Below, one piece after another: positions 18,913 to 27,486 of a DNA stretch of 64,000 nt. Position 1 is the first letter of the stretch. The number at the start of each line of letters is the position of its first letter. The DNA is from Nocardioides mangrovi (GTDB lineage Bacteria; Actinomycetota; Actinomycetes; Propionibacteriales; Nocardioidaceae): contig NZ_JAIQZJ010000013.1 of the NCBI RefSeq assembly GCF_020073815.1, positions 1-64,000 of the forward strand, read 5' to 3'. Made by a program: the position numbers and the translations under genes. Below the pieces are notes generated by a model, which did no database searches, was not told where the DNA came from, and worked only from the letters and a program-made list of their open reading frames with translations.

Positions 18913-19605
18913 GTGACCGATCTCGCCGCTGCGATCCGCGACGTCCTCGCGGCCGGCGGCGACCCCGAGCGGGCGGTCCAGCAGCAGGCGTACATGAAGT
19001 CCGCGATGCCCTACCGGGGCTTCACCAAGCCGGAGCTCACGCGTCTGCTGCGCCCGCTCCTCACGCTGCACCCGCCGGCCGACCGGGAGTCGTGGGAGGC
19101 GACCGTCCGCGACCTCTGGGACGGCGCCACCCACCGGGAGGAGCGGTACGCCGCGCTCGCCGTCGTCCGGGACCGCCGGGCGACGCAGTGGCTCGACCCG
19201 GACTCGGTGCCGCTCGCCCGGCACCTGCTGGTCACCGGCGCCTGGTGGGACCTCGTCGACGAGACCGCGCAGCACCTCGTCGGTCCCGCGCTGCTGGCCC
19301 ACCGGCCCGAGCTGACCGTCGTCGTCCGCGGGTGGGCCACCGACGACGACCTGTGGGTACGACGGGCCGCCGTGATCTGCCAGGTCGGGCACCGCGCGGA
19401 GACCGACCGCGACCTCCTCCGCGACGCCGTCGAGGCCAACCTGGACGACCCGTCGTTCTGGCTGCGCAAGGGCATCGGCTGGGCGCTGCGCGACTTCGCC
19501 CGCACCGATCCGGACTGGGTGCGGGCCGAGGTCGCGCGCCATGACGGTCGTCTCTCCGGCCTCTCACGTCGCGAGGCCCTCAAGCACCTCGGTGCCCAGC
19601 GGTAG
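18913..19605 (+). CDS. DNA alkylation repair (AlkD-like) protein
   Basis: 230 residues of HEAT-like helical repeats. Key parts are AYMKSAMPYRGFTKPELTRLLRPLL, a Glu-rich YAALAVVRDR helix, TGAWWDLVDETAQHLVG and FWLRKGIGWALRDFAR, which match AlkD-type glycosylases that remove 3- and 7-alkylpurines; the WWDLVDE and KGIGWALR motifs hold the family's DNA-contacting residues. GTG 18913 follows the previous gene by 44 bases. Function is by family. Confidence 0.85.
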   Translation: MTDLAAAIRDVLAAGGDPERAVQQQAYMKSAMPYRGFTKPELTRLLRPLLTLHPPADRESWEATVRDLWDGATHREERYAALAVVRDRRATQWLDPDSVPLARHLLVTGAWWDLVDETAQHLVGPALLAHRPELTVVVRGWATDDDLWVRRAAVICQVGHRAETDRDLLRDAVEANLDDPSFWLRKGIGWALRDFARTDPDWVRAEVARHDGRLSGLSRREALKHLGAQR

Positions 19606-19617
19606 TAGGTTCACGAC

Positions 19618-20004
19618 ATGATCCGGATGTTGATCAACGTGGGTCTGACCCTGCTGGCCAACGCTCTCGGCCTGATCGTCGCGGCGTGGGCCCTAGACGA
19701 CATGACGCTGACCTTCGGCGCCCTCATCATCGCCGTGGTGATCTTCACCGTGGTCTACGCCCTCGCCCAGCCCTTCCTGACGCAGATGGCGATCAGCAGG
19801 GCGCCCCGGCTGCGTGGCGGGGTGGCCCTGGTGGCGACGCTGGTGGCGCTGATCATCACCAGCCTGCTGACCGACAACCTCTCGATCTCGGGCGGCCTCA
19901 CCTGGGTGGAGGCGTCCGTCATCGTCTGGCTGGTCTCGCTGATCGGTGCGTGGTTGCTCCCGATCCTGATCGTCAAGGAGAAGGTCCAGGAGAAGCGCGG
20001 CTGA
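19618..20004 (+). CDS. small holin-like (superfamily IV) membrane protein
   Basis: 128 residues with four membrane helices (for example LINVGLTLLANALGLIVAAW and VALVATLVALIITSLL), matching the phage holin 4_2-like family that is common on actinobacterial chromosomes. There are no phage genes nearby, so it is a housekeeping membrane protein of unknown role. Its stop overlaps the start of the acyl reductase gene (TGATG), linking it to the lipid cluster. Confidence 0.75.
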   Translation: MIRMLINVGLTLLANALGLIVAAWALDDMTLTFGALIIAVVIFTVVYALAQPFLTQMAISRAPRLRGGVALVATLVALIITSLLTDNLSISGGLTWVEASVIVWLVSLIGAWLLPILIVKEKVQEKRG

Positions 20005-22262
20005 TGCCCGGCACCCAGGGCACGATCTCCGAACGGCTCGACGGCCAGCACGTCCTCCTCACCGGCGTGACCGGGTTCGTGGGGGAGGCGCTGCTGCAGC
20101 TGCTGCTGCGCGAGGCCCCCGGCGCCCGGGTCACGGTGCTCGTGCGCCCGAAGGGCTCGACGACCGCGGAGGCGCGGACGGCGGCGCTGCTGCGCAAGCC
20201 GGTCTTCGACGACGTCCAGGAGGCGGCGGCCCGGGTCGAGGTCCTGGCCGGCGACCTCACCGACGTCCCCGCCCTGCCGACCGACCTCGACGCGGTCGTG
20301 CACTGCGCCGGCGACGTGTCCTTCGACCCGCCGGTCGACGAGGGCTTCCGCACCAACGTGCTCGGCACCCGTGAGCTCCTCGACCGGGTCCGCGAGGCCG
20401 GGCCGGGCCTCCACTACGTGCACATCTCCACGGCGTACGTCGCGGGCCGGCGACGCGGCTCCATCCCGGAGGGCCCGGTCGACCACGCGGTCGACCTCGA
20501 GGCCGAGCTCGCCTGGGGCCTGTCCCAGCGCCGGTCGGTGGAGCACCAGAGCCGCAGCGCCGGCGTCCTCGAGCGCGAGCGCAAGAAGGCGGAGCGCACC
20601 CACAGCCGGGCCGGCCTGCTGACCGCGGCCGCGGCCACCGAGGAGGCGCGCAAGGAGTGGGTGAAGAAGGAGCTGGTGCGGATCGGCTCCGAGCGCGCCC
20701 GCAGCCTCGGGTGGACCGACTGCTACACCTTCACCAAGGCGCTCGGCGAGCGCGTGGTCGAGCAGCACGCCCGCGATCACCGGGTCTCGATCGTCCGGCC
20801 GAGCATCATCGAGTCCGCGCTCGAGCGGCCCTACCCGGGCTGGATCGAGGGCTTCAAGATGGCCGAGCCGCTGATCCTGGCCTACGGCCGGGGTGAGCTG
20901 CCGGAGTTCCCGGCGGCCGCCGACACGATCGTCGACATCGTCCCGGTCGACCACGTCGTCGCCGCGATCGTCGCCGTCCTGGCGCACCCGCCCGAGGTCG
21001 GGGCGCCGGCGTACTTCCACGTCTCCTCGGGCGACCGCAACCCGCTCACCTTCGGCACGCTCTACGACAACGTGCGCGCCTACTTCGACGAGCACCCCTT
21101 CGCCGCCGGCGACCGCGGTGCCGCCCGGCTGCCCGAGTGGCGGCTGCCCGGCGCCCATGCCGTCGAGCGGCTGCTCGTCACCAGCGAGCGCGCCTTCAAG
21201 GCCGCCGACTACGTCCTCGGGCACGCGCCGCGCAGCGACCGGGCCCGCGACCTGACCCGCAAGCTCGACCAGCAGGGCCGGCGGCTGGAGTTCCTGCGCC
21301 GCTACCTCGACATCTACCGCGAGTACGCCCAGGCCGAGCTGCGCTTCTCCGACAGCCGCACGCTCGCGCTCTACCGCTCGCTGACACCGGAGGACCAGGA
21401 GGCGTTCGCCTTCGACACGGCGGTCGTCGACTGGCCCCACTACCTGCGCGACGTGCACTGCCCGGCGGTGACCGCGCCCGTACGCCGGATGGACGAGGCC
21501 CGGCGCAAGCGCCGTGCCGCAGCGGACCCGACGCTCAAGCCCGTCGCCGAGGCCGAGGGCATCGGCGCCTTCTTCGACATGGACGGCACCCTGCTGTCCT
21601 CCAACGTCATCGAGACCTACCTGTGGCTCCGGCTGCGCGAGCAGAGCGGCACCGAGCGGCTCGGCGAGCTGGGCCGGATGGTCGGCCGGCTGCCCAGCCT
21701 GGTGCGCGCCGAGCGCCGCGAGCGCAGCGCCTTCCTGCGCTCCGTCTACCGCGAGTACGACGGGGCCCGGCTCGCCGACCTCGAGGCGATCGCCGACGAG
21801 CACCTCACCAGCCACGTGCTGGCCCGGCTCTCGCCCGACGCCGTACGCCGGATCCGCGAGCACCGCGCCGCCGGCCACCGCACCGTGCTCATCACCGGCG
21901 CGATCCGGCCGCTGACCCGGCCGCTGGAGCCGCTCTTCGACCACATCGAGGCGGCCGAGCTGGCCACCGACGACCGGGGCGTCTGCACCGGCTACCTCGC
22001 CACCTCACCGCTGGTGGGGGAGTCGCGCGCCGCGTGGATCCGGCAGTACGCCGCCGAGCACGGCCTCGACCTCGCCAAGTCCTACGGCTACGCCGACTCC
22101 CACTCCGACCTGCCGCTGCTGGAGGCGGTCGGCCGGCCGGTGGCCGTGAAGCCCGACGTCCCGCTCTTCCGGCACGCCCGTCGCCACCGCTGGACCATCG
22201 TCGACTGGGCCAGCTCCGACTCCAACACGCGCAGTCTCAACCCCGCGGGAGGCCTCGGATGA
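20004..22262 (+). CDS. fatty acyl reductase (extended SDR) fused to HAD-IB phosphatase
   Basis: 752 residues, two enzymes in one chain. Residues 1-~400: an extended SDR of the fatty acyl reductase/male-sterility type with NAD(P) motif TGVTGFVG (20-27), STAYVAG and catalytic YTFTK (Y241, K245). Residues ~515-750: a HAD-IB hydrolase with DMDGT (D525, D527), the ITGA motif and the acidic YADSHSDLPLLE loop. The first part would reduce acyl-CoA or acyl-ACP to an aldehyde or alcohol; the second would remove a phosphate. It opens a four-gene set with overlapping starts, ending at plsC. Confidence 0.85.
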   Translation: MPGTQGTISERLDGQHVLLTGVTGFVGEALLQLLLREAPGARVTVLVRPKGSTTAEARTAALLRKPVFDDVQEAAARVEVLAGDLTDVPALPTDLDAVVHCAGDVSFDPPVDEGFRTNVLGTRELLDRVREAGPGLHYVHISTAYVAGRRRGSIPEGPVDHAVDLEAELAWGLSQRRSVEHQSRSAGVLERERKKAERTHSRAGLLTAAAATEEARKEWVKKELVRIGSERARSLGWTDCYTFTKALGERVVEQHARDHRVSIVRPSIIESALERPYPGWIEGFKMAEPLILAYGRGELPEFPAAADTIVDIVPVDHVVAAIVAVLAHPPEVGAPAYFHVSSGDRNPLTFGTLYDNVRAYFDEHPFAAGDRGAARLPEWRLPGAHAVERLLVTSERAFKAADYVLGHAPRSDRARDLTRKLDQQGRRLEFLRRYLDIYREYAQAELRFSDSRTLALYRSLTPEDQEAFAFDTAVVDWPHYLRDVHCPAVTAPVRRMDEARRKRRAAADPTLKPVAEAEGIGAFFDMDGTLLSSNVIETYLWLRLREQSGTERLGELGRMVGRLPSLVRAERRERSAFLRSVYREYDGARLADLEAIADEHLTSHVLARLSPDAVRRIREHRAAGHRTVLITGAIRPLTRPLEPLFDHIEAAELATDDRGVCTGYLATSPLVGESRAAWIRQYAAEHGLDLAKSYGYADSHSDLPLLEAVGRPVAVKPDVPLFRHARRHRWTIVDWASSDSNTRSLNPAGGLG

Positions 22263-23449
22263 TGCTCGCGCTCGAGATGTTCCGGTCGGTGTCGAGGACC
22301 GTGGCCGGCAAGGCGATCGGCGGCCGGATGCCCGGGGTGCTCTCCGGCTTCGCCGCGCCGCTGCGCCTGGTCACCATCGACGAGCCTCGTGTCGACCGGC
22401 CCGGCTGGGCGCGGCTGCGCACGCGGCTCTCCGGCATCTGCGGCTCCGACCTCGGCGCGCTGTCGGGGAAGACCAGCCTCTACTTCTCCGCGGTCGTGTC
22501 GCTGCCCTTCGTGCCCGGCCACGAGGTCGTGGCCGAGCTGCTCGAGGACTGCGAGGACCTGCCCAAGGGCACCCGCGTCGTCATCGACCCGGTGCTCACC
22601 TGCGCGGCCCGCGGGGTCGAGCCGTGCTCGGCCTGCGCCTCCGGCCGCACCAACCTCTGCGAGCGGATCACCGTCGGCCACCTCTCGCCGGGCCTGCAGA
22701 CCGGCTTCTGCAAGGACACCGGCGGCGGCTGGGGCCAGCAGCTCGCGGCCCACCGCAGCCAGATGCACGTGGTGCCCGAGGGCTTCTCCGACGAGCAGGC
22801 GATCCTCATCGAGCCGGTCGCCTGTGCCGTCCACACCGCCCTGCGCGCCGGGATCGCCAACGGCGACCGGGTGCTCGTCAGCGGCGCCGGGTCGGTCGGC
22901 CTCTTCGCGACGCTCGCGCTGCGCGAGCTCACCGGCGCCGGCGAGATCATCGTCGTCGCCAAGCACGGCCACCAGCGCGAGCTGGCGCGCGACTTCGGCG
23001 CCACCGAGGTGGTCGCGCCGGGCGAGGTGCTGCGGCGGGTACGCCGCGCGACCGGCGCCTTCCAGCTCGAGCCGCAGTTCTCCTCGCCGTACCTCCTCGG
23101 CGGCGTCGACGTCGCCGTCGACGCGGTCGGGAGCAAGCAGTCGCTGGAGACCGCGCTCCAGGCGACCCGCGCCGGCGGCCGGGTCGTGCTCTCCGGCATG
23201 CCGGCCTCCGCCGACCTCTCCGCCGCCTGGTTCCGCGAGCTCGAGGTGGTCGGCACCTACGCGTCGGCACGCTCCGACGAGGCCTTCGCGAAGGCCACCG
23301 AGCTGGTCGCGTCCGACGCCGTCCAGCAGCTCGCCAAGTCCGTCGCCAGCTACCCGTTGCACCGCTGGCGGGAAGCGCTCGACCACGCCCACTCCGCCGG
23401 CCGTCTCGGGACGGTCAAGGTGGCCTTCGACCCGAGGAGCTCCCAATGA
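22259..23449 (+). CDS. zinc-dependent medium-chain alcohol dehydrogenase
   Basis: 396 residues. Catalytic zinc ligands are in SGICGSDLGA (Cys) and VPGHEVVAEL (His, Glu); a four-Cys structural zinc loop is in the segment with EPCSACASGRTNLCE. The Rossmann motif is VLVSGAGSVGLF. It should interconvert an alcohol and an aldehyde with NAD(P). Its ATG overlaps the upstream stop (ATGATG), so it works with the acyl reductase. The N-terminus has an extra ~30 residues before the usual start of the domain. Confidence 0.88.
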   Translation: MMLALEMFRSVSRTVAGKAIGGRMPGVLSGFAAPLRLVTIDEPRVDRPGWARLRTRLSGICGSDLGALSGKTSLYFSAVVSLPFVPGHEVVAELLEDCEDLPKGTRVVIDPVLTCAARGVEPCSACASGRTNLCERITVGHLSPGLQTGFCKDTGGGWGQQLAAHRSQMHVVPEGFSDEQAILIEPVACAVHTALRAGIANGDRVLVSGAGSVGLFATLALRELTGAGEIIVVAKHGHQRELARDFGATEVVAPGEVLRRVRRATGAFQLEPQFSSPYLLGGVDVAVDAVGSKQSLETALQATRAGGRVVLSGMPASADLSAAWFRELEVVGTYASARSDEAFAKATELVASDAVQQLAKSVASYPLHRWREALDHAHSAGRLGTVKVAFDPRSSQ

Positions 23450-23459
23450 GGTGCCCAGC

Positions 23460-25043
23460 ATGAGTCGCCCCGGTTTCGTCCTCGAGGTGGACGACCGCAC
23501 CCCGCCGCTCGTCGTCCACGAGGGCCTCGGCTTCCGGCTGGAGGACGGCTTCCCTCTCGGCACGCGCGTCGTCTACCCGCCTGAGTCGATCCCCGCCGTA
23601 CCGGACGTCGACGAGGCGATCCGCGAGGCGCTGCTGCACCCGCACGACATGGACCCGCTGCCGGAGCTGCTCTTCTCCGGGATGAAGCTGACCATCGCGT
23701 TCGACGACCTCTCGCTCCCGCTGCCGACGATGAAGGCGCCGGACATCCGCGGCCGGATCATCGAGCACGTCCTCACCATGGCCGCCGAGGCGGGCGTCGA
23801 CGACGTGAAGCTGATCGCCGCCAACGCGCTGCACCGGCGGATGACCGCGGCCGAGCTCAGGCACATCGTGGGGGAGCGGGTCTTCCGCTCGTTCTACCCC
23901 CAGGGCGACCTCTACAACTTCGACGCCGAGGACCGCGACGACCTCACCCACCTCGGCACCACCGACAAGGGCGAGGACATCGAGATCAGCAAGCGGGCCG
24001 CCGAGTCCGACCTGCTCGTCTACGTCAACGTCAACCTCGTCGCCATGGACGGCGGGCACAAGTCGGTCGGCATCGGGCTCGCGTCGTACAAGTCGCTGCG
24101 CCACCACCACAACGCCAAGACGATGGTCCACTCGCGCTCCTTCATGGACCACAAGCACTCCGCGATGCACCACTCCGCCTGGCGGATGGGTCGGATCATC
24201 AAGGATTCGGTCAAGGTCTTCCAGATCGAGACGACGCTCAACAACGACGTCTTCCCCAAGCCCTTCGACTTCCTCCAGAAGCGCGAGTGGGAGTGGTCGG
24301 TGCGCGACCAGGCCACGATGCTCGGCGTACGCCGGGGCCTGGCGGTCGCGCCGCAGAAGATGCGGCACAAGATGTTCCACGACATGCGGTCGGTCTACGG
24401 CCTGACCGGCGTCAACGCCGGCGAGGTCGAGGCGGTCCACGAGCGGACGCTGCAGAAGGTGCACCAGCAGCACCTCGTCGAGGTCCAGGGGCAGTCGGAC
24501 GTCCTCGTGATGGGGGTGCCCTACCTCGGCCCCTACAACGTCAACAGCTCGATGAACCCGATCCTGGCGACCTGCATGGGCCTGGGCTACTACTTCAACT
24601 CCTACCGGGGTCAGCCGGTCGTCCGGAAGGGCGGCGCGGTGATCCTCTACCACCCGCTCAACGAGGGCTTCAACCAGCTGCACCACCCGTCGTACGTCGA
24701 CTTCTACGAGGAGGTGCTGGCCGAGTCGACCGACCCGGCGGTCGTGGGGGAGAAGTACGAGCAGCAGTTCGCGACCGACCCCTGGTACATCCACCTCTAC
24801 CGCACCTCGCACGCCTACCACGGCGTCCACCCGTTCTACATGTGGTACTGGGCGGCGCACGCGATGGACCACGTCGACTCGGTGATCTGGGTCGGCGCGG
24901 ACCGGCGGGCCGCGGCCCGGCTGGGCTTCCGTGCTGCCACCACGCTGGCCGACGCGCTCGAGATCGCCTCCGACACCCTCGGCACCTCGCCGTCGATCAC
25001 CTACCTCCACAACCCGCCCCACCTCCTCGCGGACGTCCGATGA
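23460..25043 (+). CDS. LarA-like (lactate racemase N-terminal domain) protein
   Basis: 527 residues with a DUF2088/LarA_N region: AFDDLSLPLPTMKAPDIR, followed by helices and ANALHRRMT, which match the D-x-TRP and GTHR elements of nickel-pincer racemases. The rest (FMDHKHSAMHHSAWRMGRI; HAYHGVHPFYMWYWAA) is rich in His and Tyr. LarA proteins bind a nickel-pincer nucleotide cofactor to racemise or epimerise hydroxy acids; no larB/larC/larE genes lie nearby. ATG 23460 is 11 bases after the dehydrogenase stop. The true reaction in this cluster is unknown. Confidence 0.75.
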   Translation: MSRPGFVLEVDDRTPPLVVHEGLGFRLEDGFPLGTRVVYPPESIPAVPDVDEAIREALLHPHDMDPLPELLFSGMKLTIAFDDLSLPLPTMKAPDIRGRIIEHVLTMAAEAGVDDVKLIAANALHRRMTAAELRHIVGERVFRSFYPQGDLYNFDAEDRDDLTHLGTTDKGEDIEISKRAAESDLLVYVNVNLVAMDGGHKSVGIGLASYKSLRHHHNAKTMVHSRSFMDHKHSAMHHSAWRMGRIIKDSVKVFQIETTLNNDVFPKPFDFLQKREWEWSVRDQATMLGVRRGLAVAPQKMRHKMFHDMRSVYGLTGVNAGEVEAVHERTLQKVHQQHLVEVQGQSDVLVMGVPYLGPYNVNSSMNPILATCMGLGYYFNSYRGQPVVRKGGAVILYHPLNEGFNQLHHPSYVDFYEEVLAESTDPAVVGEKYEQQFATDPWYIHLYRTSHAYHGVHPFYMWYWAAHAMDHVDSVIWVGADRRAAARLGFRAATTLADALEIASDTLGTSPSITYLHNPPHLLADVR

Positions 25044-25110
25044 ATCACCCCACTCGGCTCTCGAGCTCCCCCGCTTCGCTCCTCCGCCCGACAATCGATC
25101 GGGGACCCCG

Positions 25111-26046
25111 ATGAGCTTCCTCAAGGAGTCCGTCGACGACGTGCGCCAGGTGGCGCGCGGCTGGCGGTGGGGCCGGCGCGCGCAGGTGCCGAAGTCGGCC
25201 GAGCCGTGGGTGCTGCCGTCGCGGTCGACGGTCTTCCGGACCGAGTGGTCGCGTCGCAAGCCGGCGATGGCCGCCCGCGAGGTCGCCCAGAAGGCCGGCC
25301 TCGAGCCGCTCTTCCGCTCCCAGGTCCGCACCCGCGTCGAGGGGCTCGACGTCCTGGCGCGGATCGACGGGCCGGTGATCTTCGTGGCCAACCACGCCTC
25401 CCACCTCGACACCCCGCTGATCCTGCTGTCGCTGCCCGACGAGTGGCGCCGGCGTACGGCGGTGGCGGCCGCGGCCGACTACTTCTTCGACACCTGGTGG
25501 CGCGCGGTCGGCTCCTCGCTGCTCTTCAACACCTTCCCGATCGACCGGCGCGGCGGCACCATGGCCGCGACCCCGGGCGAGGTGCTGGCCGACGGCTGGA
25601 GCCTGGTGATCTACCCCGAGGGCACCCGGTCGACCGACGGCTGGATGGGCAAGTTCCGGATGGGTGCGGCCTACCTCGCCAAGGAGTACGGCGTCCCCGT
25701 CGTCCCGGTCGCCCACCGCGGCACCTTCGCCGCGATGCCGCGCGGCCAGGGCTGGCCGTCGCCGGGTCGCCGGCAGCTGACGATCCGCTTCGGCGAGCCG
25801 CTGGTCGCGGGGCCGGAGGAGTCGGTGCGCGACTTCGCGCCGCGGATCAAGAGCGCCGTGGCCGCGCTGCTCGACGAGGACCGCTCGACCTGGTGGGAGG
25901 CGCGGCGCCGGGTCGCCGCCGGCTCGACACCGGACCCGACCGGCCCCGAGGTCGCGCCGTGGCGGCGCGTCTGGGAGCAGAGCGAGTCGCCGGTCGCCGA
26001 CGCACCGGCCCGCAAGCTCCTGGCCTGGCGGCGCTCGGCGTCGTAA
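25111..26046 (+). CDS. PlsC-type 1-acylglycerol-3-phosphate acyltransferase
   Basis: 311 residues. The acyltransferase blocks are clear: NHASHLDT (HX4D), FPIDRRGG and YPEGTRSTDGW. It should transfer an acyl group to a lipid-type acceptor at the membrane. About 90 residues precede the first block and ~60 low-complexity residues follow the last. It follows the LarA-like gene by 67 bases and closes the cluster. Acceptor unknown. Confidence 0.88.
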   Translation: MSFLKESVDDVRQVARGWRWGRRAQVPKSAEPWVLPSRSTVFRTEWSRRKPAMAAREVAQKAGLEPLFRSQVRTRVEGLDVLARIDGPVIFVANHASHLDTPLILLSLPDEWRRRTAVAAAADYFFDTWWRAVGSSLLFNTFPIDRRGGTMAATPGEVLADGWSLVIYPEGTRSTDGWMGKFRMGAAYLAKEYGVPVVPVAHRGTFAAMPRGQGWPSPGRRQLTIRFGEPLVAGPEESVRDFAPRIKSAVAALLDEDRSTWWEARRRVAAGSTPDPTGPEVAPWRRVWEQSESPVADAPARKLLAWRRSAS

Positions 26047-26053
26047 GAGCGGT

Positions 26054-26079
26054 CTCATCCCGGCCTCACGGTCACCTCA
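26054..26079. promoter_or_regulatory. three CTCA repeats with 11-bp spacing
   Basis: CTCA occurs at 26054, 26065 and 26076, exactly one helical turn apart, about 55 bases before the gene at 26131. OmpR-family regulators bind such tandem 11-bp repeats. The opposite-strand form TGAG recurs with the same spacing at 31351 and 31362. Confidence 0.5.
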
Positions 26080-26130
26080 CCGCGGCCCGGTGGAGTCGTC
26101 CTCAGTCACACCGACACTGAGGAGACGACC

Positions 26131-26475
26131 ATGAGCAACAAGCTGATCACCACCGGAACGCTCGGCCTGGCCGCGCTCGTGACCACGGGGCTGGTCGCGT
26201 GGCAGGCGCCGACCGCGTTCGCCGACCACGGGTCCGACGACCGCGGCCGCGACGACCGCGGTCACCACCACGGCAAGGCCTTCAAGCGCGACGACGACAG
26301 CCAGGTCGTCGTCACCACCGTCGACGACGACGATGACGACGACACCGGGCTCAACCACCAGAGCCGGACCCGCACCCGCGCCGGACACCACTCCCGCCAC
26401 CACACCAGCACCAACGGCGGGACCGACACCAACACCCAGACCCGGACCCGGACCGGTCACTCCGGCCGAGGCTGA
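26131..26475 (+). CDS. exported Asp/His-rich small protein
   Basis: 114 residues. A signal peptide is evident (TGTLGLAALVTTGLVAWQ then TAFADHG). The mature part is low complexity: HHHG, a run of seven Asp, and many Arg, Thr and His residues. Such a composition can bind metal cations outside the membrane. It is followed after two bases by the kinase gene, suggesting an operon. I recognise no family. Confidence 0.65.
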   Translation: MSNKLITTGTLGLAALVTTGLVAWQAPTAFADHGSDDRGRDDRGHHHGKAFKRDDDSQVVVTTVDDDDDDDTGLNHQSRTRTRAGHHSRHHTSTNGGTDTNTQTRTRTGHSGRG

Positions 26476-26477
26476 CC

Positions 26478-27308
26478 ATGCCGACGTCCTGGGACTTCCC
26501 CGAGGGCGCGCCGATCACCGCCGAGCTGACGGCCGTCCGTCGGCTCGGCGGCGGGTCGGCGTACGAGGCGTGGCTGGCCTTCGACGAGGTCACCTACGCC
26601 CCGGTCGTCGTCAAGGCGGTCCGGCCCGGCCGCATCCACGACGAGCGCACCCTGCTCGACCTCGCCCGCGAGGCCGAGGCGCTCGCCGCCGTCAACCACC
26701 CGGTCGTCGCCCGCGGCCTGCGGCACGTGCCCGGCGGCGACCTCCCGCACCTGGTGCTCGAGCAGGTCGACGGCCCCCGGCTCTCGAGCCTGGTCCGCCG
26801 CTACGGGCCGCTGGAGGAGCACCAGTACGTCCCGCTGGCCATCGAGGTCGCCAGCGCGCTGCACTACCTGCGGCGGATCGGCTGGGTCCACCTCGACGTC
26901 AAGCCGAGCAACGTGATCATGGGCGCGCCGGCCCGGCTGATCGACCTCTCCGTGGCCCGCCGGGCCGACGACGCCGCCCGGACCCGCGGGATCGGCACGG
27001 ACGCCTACATGTCGCCCGAGCAGTGGGACCCGGACCGCTACGGCGCGCCGTCGGCCGCGAGCGACGTGTGGGGCCTCGGCGCGACCCTCTTCGAGGCCGT
27101 CGCCGGCTATCGCGCCGTCGACCTGCCGACCGACGAGCCGGCGGCGCTCCCGGACGGCGTGCCGCCGGAGGTGGCCGCGACGCTCGAGGCGTGCCTCGCC
27201 GTACGCCCGGAGGACCGGCCCGCGCCCCGCGAGGTGGCCGAGGCACTCGAACCGGTGCTCGACCGGCAGCCGCCGGTACGGCTGGGCGGGGGCCTCAGGA
27301 CCCGCTGA
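26478..27308 (+). CDS. serine/threonine protein kinase, soluble
   Basis: 276 residues, a kinase domain only: glycine loop RLGGGSAYEAW, Lys in VVVKAVRP, catalytic loop WVHLDVKPSNV, and the metal site written DLS in place of the usual DFG. APE-like segment YMSPEQWDPDRYG and the WGLGATLFEAV helix follow. It has no membrane or sensor domain, unlike most PknA/PknB-type kinases. Encoded directly after the Asp/His-rich exported protein. Confidence 0.88.
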   Translation: MPTSWDFPEGAPITAELTAVRRLGGGSAYEAWLAFDEVTYAPVVVKAVRPGRIHDERTLLDLAREAEALAAVNHPVVARGLRHVPGGDLPHLVLEQVDGPRLSSLVRRYGPLEEHQYVPLAIEVASALHYLRRIGWVHLDVKPSNVIMGAPARLIDLSVARRADDAARTRGIGTDAYMSPEQWDPDRYGAPSAASDVWGLGATLFEAVAGYRAVDLPTDEPAALPDGVPPEVAATLEACLAVRPEDRPAPREVAEALEPVLDRQPPVRLGGGLRTR

Positions 27309-27486
27309 GCCGGGCCGATCCCACCACTGGGAGATCACCGGCCGGTGTGTCCTCGGGAAACGACCCCCATTTGTCTAGTCACGAGGTACGGTTTCAAAAG
27401 TTGGGGGTGGAGATGTATCTCGGGGTCGTCGTCCGTTCTCCCTGTGGTTACCTTTGATCCACAACGACACCTGAGAGTCTCCGTCC

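Noticed and set aside
19618..20004. Prophage remnant suggested by the holin-like protein
   Set aside because: No other phage gene is nearby; this holin-like family is common on actinobacterial chromosomes.
27309..27486. Possible ydaO-type (c-di-AMP) riboswitch before the transglycosylase gene
   Set aside because: Such riboswitches are common before wall hydrolases in actinobacteria, but the conserved core is not seen. The gap has only a short inverted repeat (tgtgg/ccaca).
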